Source: Brachycybe producta (taxonomy: Eukaryota > Arthropoda > Diplopoda > Playtdesmida > Andrognathidae). Taken from it: DNA of 64,000 nucleotides. Below are positions 18,712-27,737 of the stretch, in pieces. The notes beneath the pieces were generated by a model. It did not search any database. It was given only the letters and a program-made list of their open reading frames with translations, and was not told the DNA's origin. Where the stretch lies: assembly GCA_036925085.1 (NCBI GenBank), contig JAUPFP010000020.1:286501-350500 (forward strand), written 5' to 3'. Every line of letters starts with the position of its first letter. Position 1 is the stretch's first letter. Made by a program: the position numbers and the translations under genes.

Positions 18712-19243
18712 CAAAATAGAGAAGTGTGGACAATATGTTTTTTATTATAAATCTTCACTGAATAAAACTCTAATTTAAAATAGTTTATTTATGTTTTTTA
18801 ATATGAGCAAAGAAATTTTCTTTAATAAAGTTATAATACTTTATTAAAGAAAATTACTTTTCCTAAAATTCAAAAACATCCATTTTGTTTTGTTTCTGTT
18901 TCTTTATCATTCTAAATATGCATTCAGTCTTGTGTTGCTCCTGTTTTTTTATGATTATATGGTGGTGCTGGTTATAGTGTCGACACAAAAAAATTCCAGC
19001 CGATTGGAAACTGGCTAGATCAGTCTATGACAATAGAGATATATCTAGACTGAGGACACTGCAACATGGTCTTGGAAACCCCAGCCTATGTGCTGTAAAC
19101 AGCCACTTAAGTATATACACTTGATCTAGACACAAAAGTGTCGTCGATGCTTAATGGCTTGTTTGTGTTTGATTCCAGATTTTAATGCTAGTCTTTAAGT
19201 GCACAAATACTGCTGTAACATGAATATTTCACATTATATTGAA
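18712..19243. other. Spacer, nothing identified
   Basis: AT-rich at first; a more mixed stretch around 18990-19200 has two TCTAGA-type words and no coding frame. No gene or RNA seen. Confidence 0.4.
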
Positions 19244-19638
19244 CTAGTGGGGTAACCCGTCATAAATGACGAGAGCAAAATTCGCAGGCAATTTTGCGCA
19301 TGCACGTCGTTTTTTCCTTTTTTTACTCCTTTCATTTCAATTTCAGTCACCCCCTCCCACTTTTCTCTCCCTCTTCCCCTTCTACACTTTCCAAACTTTT
19401 CTCCTCACCCCTCTCACTTTTCTCTCTCTCTCTTCTCCCTTCTACACTTTCCAAAGGAAGAGTTCAACATATAGTTGACCTTGAGAAAAAAAAATGGTTC
19501 ATTTATTCAAATATATATAAATTCCGACGTGCTTCAATGGTTTTTGTTACTCCACACACACACATACATACACAGACCTGGCGTATTATATATATAATAT
19601 TAGTGGCTATAATTATTTTTTACATAGTAGATCTGCAT
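19244..19638 (+). repeat. Interspersed repeat head and body, copy 1
   Basis: Begins ACTAGTGGGGTAACCCGTCAT, shared with 38699. It continues with a CGTCGTTTTTT segment and a pyrimidine-rich stretch TTTCAGTCACCCCCTCCCAC shared with 40360. It ends with AAATTCCGACG, an (AC)n stretch, AGACCTG and a TATATATAATAT tail shared with 40540-40600. The frames in the pyrimidine stretch (19266-19656) are Ser/Phe/Pro-rich by composition. The repeat class is not clear. Confidence 0.65.
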
Positions 19639-20180
19639 GTGGGACATTTGCCCTAAAGACATATTTTCCCTATAGACACTTGCCCAAAAGCCATTTGCCC
19701 TAAATGGACATTTGCCCTAAAACCATCTGCCCTAAAGGGACACTTGTCCTAAAACCATTTACCTTAAAGGCGTATTTGTCCTAAAACCATTTGCACTAAA
19801 AGGACATTTGTCCTAAAACCACTTGCCCTAAAAGGACATTTGTACTAATCAGTGGTGTACATTTTCATCATTTGGTTAGGGTGGTTTTAGGGCAAATGTC
19901 CTTTAGGGCAAATGTCTTTTTAGGGCATATGGTATTAGGGCAAATGTTCTATTAGGGCTAATGTTCATTTAGGGCTTATGGTATTAGGGCAAATGTCCAT
20001 TTAGGGCAAATGGTTTTCAGGCAAACGTCTTTTTAGGGCAAATGATTTTAGGGCAAATGCCCCTTTAGGGCAAATAGAACAGTTGCCCGAAAGACACTTG
20101 CAATAGAGCCATTTGCAATAAAACGTTTTAGGGCAAGTGGCTTTAGCGCAAGTGTCTTTCGGGCAAATGTCTATATCCCA
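19639..20180. repeat. Polarity-reversing minisatellite, copy 1
   Basis: From 19639 to about 19850 the unit is GACATTTGCCCTAAAACC-like (16-20 bp). After a short non-repeat joint near 19850-19885, the array continues as its complement (TTTTAGGGCAAATG) to about 20180. A long hairpin or cruciform could form. A larger array with the same units and the same switch is at 39107-40175. Confidence 0.85.
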
Positions 20181-20489
20181 GTAAATCTAATAGTATCCAT
20201 TATAGCTAAAAAAACAGTAAACAAGTTTATAATGTACGAGTTCGCACCAATGAATTCTGAATACTAGATGTGTGCCAAAAGTGTGTTAAAAGATATTAAA
20301 GTTGCCTCTGTTTATAGTTGTTTTTTGGCTGTTTCATACTTTGGCACGCATTCTCCTCTAATGCACCACTAATAGAAAAATAATAAATAAAATATATTCA
20401 TTAATCGAATATAAGATTGCTGTTCATTAATTACACGGCACAAATTAAGGGTCGATGCATGTCCTCCTACGCATTCTACCCAGGTAGCA
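20181..20489. other. Spacer, nothing identified
   Basis: AT-rich, no gene, no strong repeat. Confidence 0.35.
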
Positions 20490-20981
20490 CACATATGTTG
20501 GCCCAACGTGGAAATTTGGTCGTAATAGTTAGTTATTGGTCTGGTTGGCTAGCCAACCTTTTACCAATGGTTGGTCATAAGTTGGATGGATATAGTTGGG
20601 CCAACAGTTATTTATGACAAGTTTCCTACACATTGCCAACAATTTTCCAACACATTTTCACCATATTCGTTATATGTTGAATACTGACCATATTCCAACA
20701 TTAAAGTGACGTTGGTCAAAAATTGGAAAAACCACATGAAGCCAACCTAAATTAATAACTAATTTCCAACTCAGTAACAACAGACAATCAACCGTTGGGC
20801 TTTCGTTGGCTGGCTAACTATAAAATGATGTTGTGCAAAAATTGGATAAACAACAAAAATCCAACTTAATGAAATGACTAATTTCCAACTAAATAACAAC
20901 TGAAAATCAACCGTTGGCATTTTGTTGGCAGGCCAACGGTAAAATGACGTTGGTCGAAAATTGTATAAACAAAAATCCAAC
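20490..20981. repeat. Tandem repeat with GTTGG/CCAAC words, period about 121 bp
   Basis: Two and a half units. Each carries AAAATGACGTTGGTCAAAAATTGG-type sequence, then CTAATTTCCAACT, then AATCAACCGTTGG and GTTGGC..GCCAAC. Units start near 20692, 20815 and 20936. The third is cut by the insertion of element B at 20982. Many units end in short palindromic GTTGGCN..GCCAAC words. Confidence 0.65.
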
Positions 20982-21755
20982 TGTGACGACCCAGTTCTGC
21001 TCCTTTTGGAGCAGAACTAAATTCCCATGTTGTCTGCTAGGCACTTGTAAATTGGTTGCCAGACAGACGACAAAATGGCCAGCAAGGGTCCCTGTCCTCC
21101 CCAGGTGGAGCAGCCTGGGGGTGATATATATGGTGGCGGCCATTATATTGGGGCAGTGGAAAGTTGACCCTTCATGCTGAGTGCATGGTTGATGTGTGCT
21201 TCTTCAATTTCATCAGGTGGCCAAGATGGCCACCATTCATCTTTTCCTTTGTGTGTGGATTGAGGTCAATGACCTCCTCTCCTGGCTGAATTAGCTGGGG
21301 GATTCATCTCTATTGCATCTTTTTAAGTGAGTGGTTGATTTATTCTTTGAATAAATTATATTATTTATTTTCACTCCTACACTGGTGTCCGTGTCTTTAT
21401 TTCTACAATAATTATCGGGGAAGTTACCGCGGGGAGGGTGGGGGTTTCCGGTGGGTTTTCACCGTCACCGCCACCATCCTGTCCGGCATGTCTATCGTCC
21501 TGTCGGCCGGTGCTTCACGCGCGGTTTATCCACGGTAAGATCCATCAGGGATTTACCATGGATTCTACGTCTTGTTCGGCGGCCACTCGTCTGTCAACTT
21601 GCGGCGTGGGATCCTCCGTCCGGCGCTACCCGTGGACACGGGCGGGTACAAGAGGAGAGCTGGCCTGCGCTTGGGTCCCGTCCCAAGGAGGTTCAACGGC
21701 GGTAAGTTAGCGAAATTTACCGTGGGCATTGTAACGGCCCAGTCGGGTTGTTACA
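20982..21755 (+). repeat. 5' LTR of element B
   Basis: 774 bp, TGTGACGACCC...GGTTGTTACA. It matches the LTR of C (47087-47837, reversed) and the partial LTR at 36441-37062. A TATATAT word is at about 21125, and a polyadenylation-type GAATAAATT at about 21346 lies before the stretch TCACTCCTACACTGGTGTCCG. These would mark the promoter and RNA end but are only motifs. It has cut the third unit of the tandem repeat on its left. Confidence 0.8.
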
Positions 21756-21757
21756 AT

Positions 21758-21775
21758 TGGTGGATGCGCCGGGTA
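21758..21775 (+). promoter_or_regulatory. Primer-binding site, tRNA-Ala-like (B1)
   Basis: TGGTGGATGCGCCGGGTA starts two bases after the LTR. The equivalent sites of C (TGGTGGAGGTGCCGGGTA) and A (TGGTGGAGGCGCCGGGTA) differ by one to three bases. TGG is the complement of CCA, and the rest resembles the complement of an alanine tRNA 3' end, by memory. Confidence 0.65.
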
Positions 21776-21799
21776 GCGCTACCACCAGCCTCTCTTGTG

Positions 21800-22530
21800 C
21801 GCAGGTAAGACCGGAGTCATGTGGGTGCCGGTAGGGCATGGACATTTGTCCACGGAACTACGGCCGATCGTGGCTTAGGGCGTAGTAGTCCGGTGAAGGA
21901 CCGTGGGACACGGACGGTTGTCCGTGATACCGCGGTGGTCACCGGGAAAAGCCCTAGGTTATCCGTAAGTAGGACTGTGGGCATGGTGATTTACCGTGCA
22001 GGACCGGTAGAACCCGGTGAAAAGGTAACTTAACCGTAGCTTGTCCGGGGACAGGAAGTACACCGTAGGGCACGGACTTTTGTCTGTGGAACTACGGCGG
22101 AAACCCGTCTACGGCCAGGTTTACCGGTGATATACAATGGGACACGAACTTTTGTCCTTGATACCGTGGTAAAACCGGGTGACGGTCAAGTTTTACCGTA
22201 AGTAGACGGTGGATTACGGACTTTTGTCCGTGAATCACCGTTCGAACATGGTAAGAAGACAGTTTCACCGTTGGTGGACGGTAGATTACGGACCGTTGTC
22301 CGTGTATCTCTGTTCTAGGACGGTGAAAGAGCTTTTTACCGCGAATTGACGATGAACAACGGACGGTTGTCCATATATCACCGGTCGAAAACGGTAAGAA
22401 GGAACTCCACCATAAATCTGAAAGTGGGACACGGACTTTTGTCCGTGAAACTGCGGTAGTTTACGGTTCTACCGTTAATTGTCGGTGTTTTACGGACTTT
22501 TGTCCGTAAATTCACCGTATTTTACGGTAG
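21800..22530 (+). repeat. Leader hairpin array of B1
   Basis: About nine short inverted repeats of the type ACGGAC-TTTT-GTCCGT stand 55-90 bases apart. One example with a long stem is 22207-22240: CGGTGGATTACGGAC, loop TTTT, GTCCGTGAATCACCG. Between them are ACGGTAA / TTACCGT words. The region lies between the primer-binding site and gag, where the untranslated leader and packaging signals of LTR elements are. Confidence 0.8.
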
Positions 22531-22545
22531 AGTACATTCCAATAA

Positions 22546-23104
22546 GTGGTGGCCAGTTTTGCCCGTGTTCGCAAGGACAAAATCGGCCAAGACCCTGTTT
22601 TCCCGATGTCTGGTCGGGGAAGCAGTTTGTTGGAAAGGTTGGAGTTGCGTTCCCGCACCGTCGGCCGTGGTAGGCGGCCGGAGGGGCGGCACCCTGTTGA
22701 GGGTGCTGTTGGCAGGAACGTACCCGGTGATTCCACGGAGGAAGGTGTAGACGTTGACCCTACGGACCAACTTCCAGCTGGAGACTTTGTGACGGTGCGG
22801 TCGCACCGTCGGGGCACTGTCTCCGGTGGAGCACCGGCAGACGGTGGTGATGGCAGGTTGCCGACCCCAAATGGGACAGGCGGACGGCCAAGGGCCGGCC
22901 TGTTAACCTCCACCGCCGGCCCCAGCCGGGCGGATGCCTCCGGGAGGAGGAACTCAGACCGCTCCTGTGGGAGGTGGTCGGGGAGATCCTCCGCCCGTTC
23001 AGCAACCGCGGGTTCACCTGGTGGATCCCGTGGATGCTGATCCTGATGCTGAGACTTCGAGGAACCGGAGCAGGGCACCACGGCGGGTAAGCACCGTACC
23101 TTAG
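22546..23104 (+). pseudogene. gag stub of B1, capsid and nucleocapsid deleted
   Basis: A plus-strand frame begins MVASFARVRKDKIGQDPVF, resembling the start of gag in C. It is Gly/Arg/Ser-rich, like the variable N-terminal half of gag in A. In another phase it reads NRSRAPRRVSTVP and PAPAVPSE, which matches A's gag around residues 230-251. There the match jumps to the segment behind the protease (VVSVSLIEHAGPGQLLLVEP, from about 23150). The capsid, CCHC knuckle and protease are therefore missing. The copy could not make particles by itself. Confidence 0.7.
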
Positions 23105-23467
23105 ACGCCTGCACCGGCTGTCCCGTCGGAGACGGGCTCATGAGCGGAAGGTGGTTTCCGTGAGCTTGATAGAGCATGCTGGCCCTGGACAGCTGCTTCT
23201 CGTTGAGCCCCATTGTAAAGCCTTAGGTGGCCATGGTCTGTTGGTGGTGGCAGGAATTGCCGAAGCCACAGAAGAAGGCTCTTACGACTAGAGGCTACTA
23301 ACGGCTTGAGAACGTCGCCAACGTACCGATTGCTCTGGAGACAGCGGAGGGTGTGGCGACAGCTAAAGCTGTGGAGGCAGCCCTAGTGGTGGGACTGGAT
23401 GATACATCTAAGTTGAGAGGGGAGACCCCACTCATGGAGATGGTCGACCAGGGGGCTTCCGCCTAAG
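23105..23467 (+). pseudogene. Protease-RT linker of B1
   Basis: Broken frames match the stretch behind the protease in A: SLIEHAGPGQLLLVEPHCKA, GLLVVAGIAEA and VATAKAVEAALVVGLDDTSK. The purine tract AAGTTGAGAGGGG occurs at about 23411 and again at 23466. The linker joins the gag stub directly to the RT frame starting at 23468. Confidence 0.65.
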
Positions 23468-25405
23468 TTGAGAGGGGCGACCAAGAAAGGTCGCCGGGTC
23501 CTCAACTTGGAAGTTAGACCAACTCTCGAAGAGTGCCTTAAAATCGGACCTAGTCTGAAGCCTGAGGAGGCGGCACAGCTTCGGGAGTTCCTGCTGGAAC
23601 GCCGTGATCATTTTGCGTTCGATTATACGGAGCTGGGGGAAACCCCGCTCGTCGAACACACAATTGATACCGGTGGGTTACCTCCGGTGCGTGAAAGATT
23701 GCGAAGAACCGCTCCGGCGGCTCGTGCAATCGAGAGAGAAGAGATGGCGAAAAAGTTGGATGCAGGGGTAATCCAACCTTCGCATAGTCCCTACGCGAGC
23801 CCTATCTTGCTTGTTCGCAAGAAGGATGGTGGCTTTCGTTTTTGCGTGGACTATCGGCGACTGAATGCCCAGACTAAGGCGGATCAGTACCCGTTACCTC
23901 GCATCGATGATGCCCTCGATTCACTTGCTGGAGCGAAGTATTTTGCAACCCTAGACCTTGCTAGTGGTTACTGGCAGGTCAGGATGGCAGAGCAGGACAT
24001 TGAAAAGACAGCATTCATTTGCTCTCAAGGTCTGTTTGAGTTCCGAAAAATGCATTTCGGACTCTGCAATGCTCCTGCCACAATGCAAAGAGCGTTAGAC
24101 CTCTTGTTGGCGGGACACAAGTGGGAGAGCTGTTTGGTGTACCTAGACAATATTATCGTCTTCGGGAGCACCTTTGAGCAGTTTCTCGAACGCTTGAGTA
24201 CTGTCCTGAGGCTGCTACGAGGGGCGGAGCTGAAACTCCAGCCGAAGAAATGTTTTTTCGGTTTTGACAAGGTCAAATATCTCGTTCACATTGTAAGTGC
24301 CGAAGGAGTTGCTCCGGACCCGGGACTCGTGAGAGCAGTCGAAGAGTTCGATGTCCCTACAACAGTAACCACCGTCCGAAGTTTTCTGGGACTGGCCGGC
24401 TACTACTGTAGGTTCATTAAGGACTTCGCCAAGATCGCAAGACCACTGCATGATCTGACCAGGAAGGATGCGTCCTTTGACTGGTCGGAGCAGTGTGGTC
24501 TAGCTTTCGAGCGGTTAAAGGCATTTTTAACCGAAGCACAGGTGCTCACCATGTATGATCCACGTGGTGAGGTGTTAATTCACACCGATGCTAGTGGGTA
24601 CAGTCTAGGTGTCGTAGTATACCAGAAGCTACCTGAGGACAGGGCTATTCGGGTTGTGGCCTACGCTAGCAGTCTCATGAAGGGACCGGAAACACGGTAT
24701 AGTGTCACCGAGCAGGAATGCTTGGCGATCATGTTTGCCGTGGGTAAATTCCGACCTTACATCTTTAACCGGGACTTTGCGATCGTAACAGATCACCATG
24801 CGCTCTGTCATTTGCAGACTGCCAAAAACCTGCAAGGCAGGTTGGGGCATTGGCAAATGCAGTTGCAGGAGTACCGGTATAAGATTCAGTTTAAGAAGGG
24901 GAAACTTCACGAGGATGCTGACTGCTTGAGTCAGTATCCGGTGAATGAGGTTGTCGATCCTTCTTTGCCTGAACACATCGAGGTAGACGTGGGTGAGGTG
25001 ATTTACCGGATCCGGTCTGAGGTGGATTGGGTAATGGAGCAGGCCAACGACAGTTGGTGCTCCAAGGTGAAGCGTGAGCTTTCCACCGACCCCGACTCGA
25101 ACTTAAGGTTCAAGTTCGTGGTGGCAGACAAGCTGTTGTGTGCCATCAAATCTATTCAGGATCGTACAAGAACTGTGTTGGTTGTGCCGAGGTCGTGTCA
25201 AGCCTTCTGCTTGCGGAAGTTGCACGATAGCTCCGAAGCTGGTCACTTTGGAGTGTACAAGACCTACCAACGGTTGCGTACTCGTTTCTACTGGTTAGGT
25301 ATGAAACGTGACACGGTGGAGTATGTTAAGTCATGCTTAGTGTGTCAGAGAGTACGACAGTTCGCAAGAGTTCAAGGATTCTTGCAACCCATAGTTCCTG
25401 TGTAG
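23468..25405 (+). CDS. Ty3/gypsy pol of B1: RT, RNase H, integrase zinc finger
   Basis: A 645-codon open frame. RT domain about residues 70-260: first catalytic Asp in TLDLASGYWQV (D163). The YLDD box reads YLDN at 225-228, so the second Asp of the pair is Asn and the enzyme should be inactive. RNase H begins near VLIHTDASGYSLGVV (about 380). The integrase HHCC finger is at the end (LRKLHDSSEAGHF, then SCLVCQR). The frame stops at TAG 25403-25405, where A has Tyr (PEYPVDTWG), so pol is cut by a nonsense change before the integrase core. The 5' end here is a downstream Met; the true polyprotein starts further upstream. Confidence 0.9.
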   Translation: MRGATKKGRRVLNLEVRPTLEECLKIGPSLKPEEAAQLREFLLERRDHFAFDYTELGETPLVEHTIDTGGLPPVRERLRRTAPAARAIEREEMAKKLDAGVIQPSHSPYASPILLVRKKDGGFRFCVDYRRLNAQTKADQYPLPRIDDALDSLAGAKYFATLDLASGYWQVRMAEQDIEKTAFICSQGLFEFRKMHFGLCNAPATMQRALDLLLAGHKWESCLVYLDNIIVFGSTFEQFLERLSTVLRLLRGAELKLQPKKCFFGFDKVKYLVHIVSAEGVAPDPGLVRAVEEFDVPTTVTTVRSFLGLAGYYCRFIKDFAKIARPLHDLTRKDASFDWSEQCGLAFERLKAFLTEAQVLTMYDPRGEVLIHTDASGYSLGVVVYQKLPEDRAIRVVAYASSLMKGPETRYSVTEQECLAIMFAVGKFRPYIFNRDFAIVTDHHALCHLQTAKNLQGRLGHWQMQLQEYRYKIQFKKGKLHEDADCLSQYPVNEVVDPSLPEHIEVDVGEVIYRIRSEVDWVMEQANDSWCSKVKRELSTDPDSNLRFKFVVADKLLCAIKSIQDRTRTVLVVPRSCQAFCLRKLHDSSEAGHFGVYKTYQRLRTRFYWLGMKRDTVEYVKSCLVCQRVRQFARVQGFLQPIVPV

Positions 25406-26290
25406 CCAGTTCATGCCTGGGGAATGGACTTCGTTGGGCCTTTTCCCGCATCCGTGGGTGGAGTCACCTATGTATTGATCATTGTGGATTACTTCACCCG
25501 GTACGGCGTGGCCAAGTCGGTACGAAAGGCTACGGCAGCTTGCGTTGTCAAGTTTCTGAAAGATGAGATCTTGTCGGTGTATGGCACACTGACTACTCTC
25601 ATCTCGGATCGTGGATCCCAGTTCTGTAGCAAGATTTTGCGAAAGTTCCGGGAGCGCTATAATATAGCACAGCACTTCACGACGGCGTACCATCCGCAAG
25701 CTACGGAGCGTACGAACAAGACTGTGATGGAAACCATCAAGCGTTACCTTGATCCCCTCAAGGACCAACGTGATTGGTGGGAGAAATTGCGGCCCGCCGT
25801 GTGGGCCTACAACACTGCGGTGCAGGAGAGCACGGAAGTGTCTCCGTACCAATTGTTGTTTGGGCGTGAGCCTAGGTTGGGGATCGATAATCTCCTTAGT
25901 AACGGTCCGGTCTGCGACTTGCCCGACCAGCAAGCCGTGGAGGAGCGTGCTCGTCAAAATTTGGCGGCCGTTCAAGCCAGACAAAAGAGCCGGTATGACG
26001 CCGGCCGGGTGGAGCCACCCCTGTACTAGCCTGGTAATAAGGTCTTGGTTAAGGATATGGCTGGAAGCTCGGTCAAGCCAAGAAGTGTAACTTTGCTTAC
26101 AAGGCTGAACTGGGTACGGTGGTCCGGCAGGTTTCCGACCTTATCTACGAGATAGAATTTGTAGATGGGTATGGTCGGAAGGTGCGGGACCGGTTTCATG
26201 TGGATAACTTGAAGCCGTACGTTCCCACATGTGGGGTTCGTGAGGAAGATGGCCTAGGTGGCTCTGAAACCTCATCGAACTCTGAAGGGT
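25406..26290 (+). pseudogene. Integrase core and C-terminal part of B1
   Basis: Continues pol in phase after the stop at 25403. Core motifs: WGMDFVGPFPASVGG (first Asp), TTLISDRGSQF (second Asp) and ATERTNKTVMETIKR (Glu). Compared with A the last block lacks three residues (NGL). A second nonsense codon follows at about 26027 (A has Gln), then a one-base phase change near 26060, after which the GPY/F-like tail reads SDLIYEIEFVDGYGRKVRDR and FHVDNLKPYV. The tail helps target or bind integration sites in this group. The gene is dead but only lightly mutated. Confidence 0.85.
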
Positions 26291-27012
26291 CCAGTGATGC
26301 TGAGTCTGGGTCAGCTGGAAGTGAGAGGAGGGATGATGTCCCTCCAGGACCTTCTGGCCAGCCTAGCTTGGTGGTGGAGTCAACTGACTCTGAAGCAGAG
26401 GAAGCACCTCAGCCCCGGTATTACCTCCGTCCGAGGAAACCCAGGGCTTTTGAGGTTATGCAAGCTTCCTCTGGAGCTCCAATACGCACCAGGGAGGCGC
26501 AGGGACTTTGGAAGTCCCTGGCCTGGTGGGAGAGTGCAGGTCATTCCCTGGTATGGGATGATGACCTGAATTGGGAAAATAAAGAGTGGGAATGTAGTGA
26601 CCCCTGGACTGGGCGCCGCCTGTCTGTCACAGACAGATGGCGGTTGTCCAGGGGGAACTGGGTGGAGAAATCCACAATTCCCATCTGCAAACTCAAAGAG
26701 GAGTCTGCAGAAGTTATTATTCCTCAAGATCTCTCTCCTGAGTTTTTCCATAGAGATTCATGCCGTGTATCTGCCCCTAGAAAGGCAGACGACGGTAGAA
26801 TCTCTATGGTAACAGCAATGGAGGCGGCTAATAATGTTTTAGCCGCCAAGCTGCCGCTGTTAGCCGTCTCTCCGGTGAAATTAGCAGCTAAGCGCCATCT
26901 TGTTTTTAAATTAAAACTTAGACGGTCGTTTGCCGTTAATTATAAGAAAAAACGAAATTTACACCGAAGAAACGGCAAAGACTCAGGCCAATTTGATGCT
27001 ACAAGAAATAAA
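26291..27012 (+). other. Pol tail and conserved region before the donor-like site
   Basis: The pol frame stays open. It passes through a Ser/Glu/Asp-rich stretch and PRYYLRPRKPR (PRYNLRPRRPR in A), a common gypsy pol ending, and then VSAPRKADDGRISMVT (VSAPKKADDGEISMVT in A). The latter is conserved although A has it in a different phase relative to pol. The region ends at the donor-like AAA-GTAAGT at 27010-27018. Its role is unknown. Confidence 0.5.
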
Positions 27013-27737
27013 GTAAGTCCCCAAAGGGGAATTTCCTTTTCCTGCCCTTTGGCAGTATTGTTTTATTGCTTTTGGGTGTGTCAAGCGGTCATTGACCGCT
27101 TGAACACGTGGTTTTGGTGGAGGCATCACCGTAATAGTATTGACGGTGATGCTACCGCTGATGGGGCCGTGAATAACACGGTGTTTTGCCGCCCGAACGC
27201 CGTGGGACTTGGTGGAGACCAAGTTCTACGGAGTTTAGACGGTAAAATGGTGTTTTTACACGGTTCTGTCCGTGAAACCATCGTGGAGAATTGTTTCGAC
27301 CGTAAACCACGGTGTTCTAACGGACGGAAGGTGGTTTTTCATGGTAGTGATCCGTGCAAACCACTTCCCAAGGAACCTGAATTGTCGGTGCCGGTTTTGG
27401 ACGGTCCAAACACTAGTTTGGCCGATTCCGACCGTGCGGATCCCGTGAAGGACGGTTTTTACCGTGGGTCACAGGATATGCACGGTGGAAACGGAATTTC
27501 CTACGGTGGTGTACCGTGGAAATCACCGCCCAAGGTACCGAACGTGCAATTACTGGTTTTGGACCGACCAAAAACATTTTTGGCCGGTTCCGACCGTGCG
27601 ATTGCTGTTGAGGACGGCTTTGGCCGTGTACCACGGTGCCTGCCCGGCCAGAAAACATTTTTTTGCGGTTTTGGACTGTGGAAAATGTTTCCTACCGTAA
27701 TAGATCAAATTCTTACCGTGTTTTTGGTCTTTTTCAG
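27013..27737 (+). other. Putative intron before ORF3 of B1
   Basis: Starts GTAAGTCC after ATAAA and ends with a pyrimidine stretch and TTTTTCAG before GTAGCCACGG. A and C have corresponding acceptor-like sites at the same place and A the same donor-like site. The first 100 bases can be read as a hydrophobic peptide (SFSCPLAVLFYCFWVC). The rest is rich in ACGGT / ACCGT words, like the leader. Splicing would place ORF3 on its own message. This is inferred from sequence only. Confidence 0.45.

Noticed and set aside
19266..19656. Plus-strand frames rich in Ser, Phe and Pro
   Set aside because: Composition effect of a pyrimidine-rich repeat that recurs at 40283-40543.
22512..23213. 233-codon minus-strand frame
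   Set aside because: Antisense shadow of the GC-rich gag stub of B1; the sense strand is supported by similarity to gag of A.
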